DNA of 60,542 nt from Solirubrobacterales bacterium (lineage in GTDB: Bacteria; Actinomycetota; Thermoleophilia; Solirubrobacterales; 70-9): positions 1 through 60,542 of the forward strand of contig JAGQUQ010000005.1 of assembly GCA_020438425.1 (NCBI GenBank), given 5' to 3'. Under the pieces are notes generated by a model that made no database searches, had not been told where the DNA came from, and was given only the letters and a program-made list of their open reading frames with translations. Position numbers and translations under genes: made by a program. Positions 59,972 through 60,542 of the stretch are shown piece by piece; position 1 is the first letter of the stretch; every line of letters begins with the position of its first letter.

Positions 59972-60073
59972 TAACCGCAGTCGGGCCGGTCTCCGCCGGA
60001 CCGTTGGGGTGGGCGGGACGAATACTCACCCGCCCCTCCCGTTCGGACCAAATGATGGTCGGGAGGGGCTCTA
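59972..60073 (+). repeat. Two-hairpin intergenic element, copy E (long spacer)
   Basis: Starts TTAACCGCAGTC. Stem 1 GGGCCGG (59984-59990) with CCGGACC (59997-60003), one mismatch, around TCTCCG. A longer spacer (about 29 nt, with GGGCGGG that could pair with CCCGCCC) precedes ACCCG and stem 2 GCCCCTCCC (60033-60041) with GGGAGGGGC (60062-60070), ending GGGCTCT. It follows the giant secreted gene in sense orientation and lies before a convergent ABC gene. Confidence 0.78.
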
Positions 60074-60084
60074 TTCGGCGTGCC

Positions 60085-60542
60085 TCAGATTCGGCCTGCG
60101 GCGAGGAGGCGGCGGAGGAACTTCCGGGTTTCTGGGCGCTCGGGCTCGCTGAGGATCTTCTCCGGGCTGCCCTGTTCGATGATCCGGCCTTCGTGGAGGA
60201 AGGCGACCTCGTCGGCGACCTCGCGGGCGAAGCTCATCTCGTGAGTGGCGATCAGCATGGTCATTCCCTCCGCCTTGAGGTCGCGGACCGCGTCGAGCAC
60301 GTCACCGACCAGCTCGGGATCGAGGGCGCTGGTCACTTCGTCCAGCAGCAGGGCCCGGGGGCGGGCGGAAAGCGCGCGACAGAGGGCCACCCGCTGCTGC
60401 TGGCCACCGGAGAGCTGGTCCGGCTTGTCGTCCTCGCGGCCCCCGAGGCCGAAGCGTTCGAGTAGCTCCCGCCCCCTTTCCCGTGCCTCTTTGCGGCTCT
60501 CGCCCTGGGCGTGAACCGAGCCGAGGGTGACGTTGTCGATCA
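60085..60542 (-). CDS. Polar amino-acid ABC transporter ATP-binding protein, C-terminal part
   Basis: The last 152 codons are present; the 5' end, including Walker A, runs off the right edge. NVTLGSVHAQGESRKEARERG, signature QLSGGQQQRVALCRAL, Walker B ALLLDEVTSALDPELVGDVLD, switch-His IATHEMSFAREVADEVAFLHEGRIIEQG and ILSEPERPETRKFLRR are characteristic of GlnQ/HisP-type ATPases. Its own promoter and partner permeases would be to the right. The preceding repeat copy E probably ends it and the convergent gene. Confidence 0.9.
   Translation of the reverse strand, partial: IDNVTLGSVHAQGESRKEARERGRELLERFGLGGREDDKPDQLSGGQQQRVALCRALSARPRALLLDEVTSALDPELVGDVLDAVRDLKAEGMTMLIATHEMSFAREVADEVAFLHEGRIIEQGSPEKILSEPERPETRKFLRRLLAAGRI

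Overview
The window is high-GC DNA with tightly packed genes, many four-base ATGA/GTGA/TTGA overlaps and GTG/TTG starts. Gene content fits an actinobacterium, most likely of the Thermoleophilia/Solirubrobacterales type: System I cytochrome c maturation genes, PknB-type kinase, Rpf-like transglycosylase, TetR/ArsR regulators, a full glycolytic block, Tad-type pseudopilins. This placement is inferred from family resemblance and was not tested by a search.

Layout. 0-3.1 kb: end of a LOG-family gene, then an ArsR-controlled cassette with an MMPL transporter. 3.2-8.0 kb (minus): acetolactate decarboxylase, LMW phosphatase, coiled-coil protein, secG, ccmI-like, ccmF, ccmE. 8.1-12.3 kb: SDR, glycosyltransferase, a divergent oxidase/TetR pair with two operators, tRNA-Gly, then a second cytochrome c maturation pair (TlpA-like and CcmH-like). 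12.4-18.4 kb: argS, rlmH, an M48 protease, a phosphoesterase, a lipoprotein and a PknB-type kinase. 18.5-25.9 kb (minus): gap-pgk-tpiA-gpmI-tgt and an ABC transporter, possibly one long operon. 25.9-26.6 kb: a gene-free 610 bp tract full of inverted repeats. 26.6-33.9 kb: VOC protein, ABC exporter, rapZ, uvrC, crotonase, MaoC and an alpha/beta hydrolase. 34-37.8 kb: two TadE-like pseudopilins next to an unusual fusion protein (pseudopilin-like segment, M15 peptidase, lytic transglycosylase), then an EEP hydrolase. 37.8-50.0 kb (minus): a continuous phosphate/polyphosphate island (regulator, phoU, a lone winged-helix protein, pstSCAB, ppx, CHAD, ppk, DUF47, pit). 50.2-54.8 kb: a small membrane protein, HDAC-like deacetylase, HD protein, degenerate Ppx-like protein, Rpf-like transglycosylase and a lipoate-ligase-like protein. 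54.8-60.5 kb: RDD protein, a giant secreted subtilase-like FG-GAP protein, and part of an amino-acid ABC ATPase.

Most notable non-gene signal: six copies of an intergenic two-hairpin element (about 206, 18426, 28710, 50046, 50477 and 59972). The stems change in a compensated way, while the TCTNCG loop in five copies and the ACCCG...GGCTC/GAGCT frame are largely kept. This is a candidate undescribed structured RNA, terminator or REP-like family. A second theme is that three genes (ccmF, the EEP hydrolase, the Rpf-like protein) have clear coding sequence upstream of any ATG/GTG/TTG and seem to start at ATC, CTG and ATT. Several enzymes also lack or vary a signature residue: ArgRS without HIGH, CcmE with CPSKF, subtilase-like Asp to Glu, and a Ppx-like protein without catalytic residues.

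All calls rest on reading translated sequence and motifs by eye; no database search or folding program was run.
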